DNA from: Mycolicibacterium brisbanense
GTDB lineage: Bacteria > Actinomycetota > Actinomycetes > Mycobacteriales > Mycobacteriaceae
Reading direction: 5' to 3'
NCBI RefSeq assembly: GCF_001570425.1
Contig: NZ_BCSX01000053.1
Location: 248,001-312,000 of the forward strand
DNA length: 64,000 nt
The translations under genes were made by a program, and so were the position numbers. The notes beneath the pieces are model-generated. The model searched no databases and had not been told where the DNA came from. It saw only the letters and a program-made list of their open reading frames with translations. Positions 62,525-64,000 of the stretch are shown here, piece by piece; the stretch's first letter is position 1, and each line of letters begins with the position of its first letter.

Positions 62525-64000
62525 CTGCCACCATCGGAGACGACGCCGGACTCCGGCGCTGGCTCATCGACTACCTGGTCACGACCGTCGGCTGCAAGCC
62601 CGAAGAGATCGACCTCGATCTGTCGCTCAACGACCTCGGCGTCGGATCCAAGGACGCCGTGGTGCTCTCCGGTGAATTGGCCGAACTCCTGGACCGGCCG
62701 GTGTCACCGGTCGACTTCTGGCAGCACCCGACCATCAACTCGCTCGTCGGTTTTCTGGTAGACGGTGAGTCGGAATCCGCTGGGGACCCGGCGCCCGGAT
62801 TCGACCGCGGGTCGCTCGACGAACCCATCGCCGTCGTCGGCCTGGGATGCCGGTTCCCTGGCGGGATCGCCGGCCCGGAGGCTCTGTGGGACTTCCTGTG
62901 GGATGGCCGCTGTGCGGTCAGCGAAGTTCCGCCGCAGCGTTGGCAGCCCTTCGACGACGGGTCACCCGAAGTTGCGGAGGCTCTCGCGGCCACCACCCGC
63001 TGGGGTTCGTTCCTGGGGGATATCGACGCCTTCGACGCGGATTTCTTCGAGATCTCCCTGCGTGAGGCCGCGAAGATGGACCCGCAACAGCGTTTGCTGC
63101 TCGAAGTCGCCTGGGAGGCTTTCGAACACGCGGGAATTCCGGCGAGTTCACTGCGCCGTTCGCAGACCGGGGTGTTCGCGGGAGCGTGCTTCAGTGAGTA
63201 CGGCTACCTGGGGTCGACGTATCTTCCGACAGTCGATGCCTGGAGCAATACCGGTGGGGCACTGAGCATCATCGCCAACCGGTTGTCATATTTCCTCGAC
63301 CTGCGCGGACCCTCGGTGACGATCGACACCGCCTGCTCGTCGTCACTGGTCGCGATCCATCTGGCGTGCCAGAGCCTGCGGATGCGCGACTGCGACACGG
63401 CGCTGGCCGCCGGGGTGAACATGCTGCTGTCGCCCGCGGTTTTCCACGGTTTCGACCAGGCGGGTGCGCTGTCACCGAGTGGCCGGTGCCACGCATTCGA
63501 CGCTGCGGCAGACGGTTTCGTGCGCGGTGAGGGTTGTGGGGCGGTCGTGCTGAAGCGTCTCGGCGACGCCGTGCGTGACGAGAATCGCATCTTTGCCGTG
63601 GTCCGCGGATCAGCGGTCAACCAGGACGGCCGGTCCAACGGGTTGATGGCGCCGAACCCGGCCGCCCAGATGGCGGTGTTGAAGTCCGCGTACACCAATG
63701 CCGGCCTGACGCCGCACGACGTCGACTACGTGGAAGCCCACGGGACGGGAACCTTCCTCGGGGATCCGATCGAGGCGCGCGCACTGGGAACCGCACTGGG
63801 CCGCGGACGCCCCGAGCAGTCCCCACTGCTGATCGGCGCGGTCAAGTCGAATCTGGGTCACCTCGAGGCTGCGGCCGGTATCGCGGGCTTCCTCAAGGCG
63901 GTGCTCGCGGTGCAGCAGGCCCGGATCCCGGGAAACGTCGGGTTCGAGACACCCAATCCGCACATCCCGTTCGGCGCGCTGCGGCTGAAAGTAGTTGCCG
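62521..64000 (+). CDS. Modular type I polyketide synthase with N-terminal ACP, 3' truncated by the window edge
   Basis: 493 codons are visible and the frame is open to the window end. Residues 1-80 form a loading ACP with phosphopantetheine site Ser43 in DLGVGSKDAV. A KS domain begins near residue 100 (EPIAVVGLGCRFPGG), with Cys272 in DTACSSS, a histidine in EAHGTGTFLGDP (about 406) and another in KSNLGHLEAAAG (about 447). The AT and later domains lie outside. ACP-first PKSs preceded by a FAAL include PpsA, Pks6 and Pks13; the divergent TesA-like gene recalls the DIM/PGL locus. The start ATG 62521 overlaps the FAAL stop by 4 bp, so the two are translationally coupled. Confidence 0.92.
   Translation, partial: MTATIGDDAGLRRWLIDYLVTTVGCKPEEIDLDLSLNDLGVGSKDAVVLSGELAELLDRPVSPVDFWQHPTINSLVGFLVDGESESAGDPAPGFDRGSLDEPIAVVGLGCRFPGGIAGPEALWDFLWDGRCAVSEVPPQRWQPFDDGSPEVAEALAATTRWGSFLGDIDAFDADFFEISLREAAKMDPQQRLLLEVAWEAFEHAGIPASSLRRSQTGVFAGACFSEYGYLGSTYLPTVDAWSNTGGALSIIANRLSYFLDLRGPSVTIDTACSSSLVAIHLACQSLRMRDCDTALAAGVNMLLSPAVFHGFDQAGALSPSGRCHAFDAAADGFVRGEGCGAVVLKRLGDAVRDENRIFAVVRGSAVNQDGRSNGLMAPNPAAQMAVLKSAYTNAGLTPHDVDYVEAHGTGTFLGDPIEARALGTALGRGRPEQSPLLIGAVKSNLGHLEAAAGIAGFLKAVLAVQQARIPGNVGFETPNPHIPFGALRLKVVA

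Overview
The window is high-GC chromosomal DNA of a mycobacterium. The gene order trxB1-echA12-ABC-F-acnR/acn-(Rv1476)-ripA-ripB-moxR1-(Rv1480)-(Rv1481)-fabG1-inhA-hemH-(Rv1486c to Rv1488)-(Rv1491c)-mutA-mutB-meaB-lipL ... ileS-dinX-ansA-lspA-(Rv1540) follows the M. tuberculosis Rv1471-Rv1540 block. MabA, InhA, Pks5, RipA and MutA/B proteins are immediately recognisable. Several M. tuberculosis genes of this block are missing here: Rv1482c, mazEF4, lprI, glbN and the LOS glycosyltransferases. Other genes occur only here: a rarD-type transporter, a DGPF/ECF sigma pair and a second FAAL/PKS locus. This points to a non-tuberculous, probably fast-growing species. No IS element, tRNA, rRNA or CRISPR array was found.

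Layout. 1-5.4 kb: truncated GNAT, old yellow enzyme, thioredoxin, enoyl-CoA hydratase, ABC-F ATPase, small HTH protein, acnR. 5.4-8.3 kb: aconitase (minus strand), with an AcnR-type operator upstream. 8.4-14.7 kb: envelope block (RipA/RipB peptidoglycan hydrolases, MoxR-DUF58-VWA). 14.8-17.6 kb: FAS-II fabG1-inhA and ferrochelatase hemH. 17.6-22.1 kb: NfeD/SPFH pair, F420-type nitroreductase with TetR, VTT membrane protein. 22.2-27.3 kb: methylmalonyl-CoA mutase and its MeaB chaperone. 27.4-29.0 kb: lipoprotein and LipL. 29.0-30.1 kb: a long non-coding, partly AT-rich region. 30.1-45.5 kb: a six-gene pks5-papA-atf-atf-FAAL-mmpL operon of the LOS/acyl-trehalose type. 45.5-47.3 kb: membrane protein, HTH regulator and an orphan half condensation domain. 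47.4-50.7 kb: T-box and ileS. 50.8-59.1 kb: S4 protein, dinX, secreted protein, ansA, lspA, RluD-type synthase, rarD, DGPF protein with an ECF sigma factor, SDR. 59.2-64 kb: a TesA-like thioesterase divergent from a second FAAL and an N-terminal-ACP PKS cut off by the window edge.

How the genes fit together. MutAB/MeaB interconvert succinyl-CoA and methylmalonyl-CoA, the extender used by Mas/Pks5-type synthases such as the one downstream. The FAAL would activate a starter fatty acid for Pks5, PapA and the two related acyltransferases would esterify a sugar core, and MmpL would export the product. The second locus follows the same FAAL-to-PKS logic, with an editing thioesterase.

The most unusual signals are two short repeat families placed at gene boundaries. 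Family A (core GCGGACGTGAGGAGC) occurs as three in-frame 27-nt copies that lengthen MabA, as four 26-nt copies after dinX, and as one copy at the rarD start. In the dinX array the 26-nt period creates a chain of GTGA-overlapping nine-codon mini-ORFs. Family B forms a 21-codon mini-ORF that joins the inhA stop codon to the hemH start codon through two TGATG overlaps. Both resemble, in concept, the MIRU elements described from M. tuberculosis operons.
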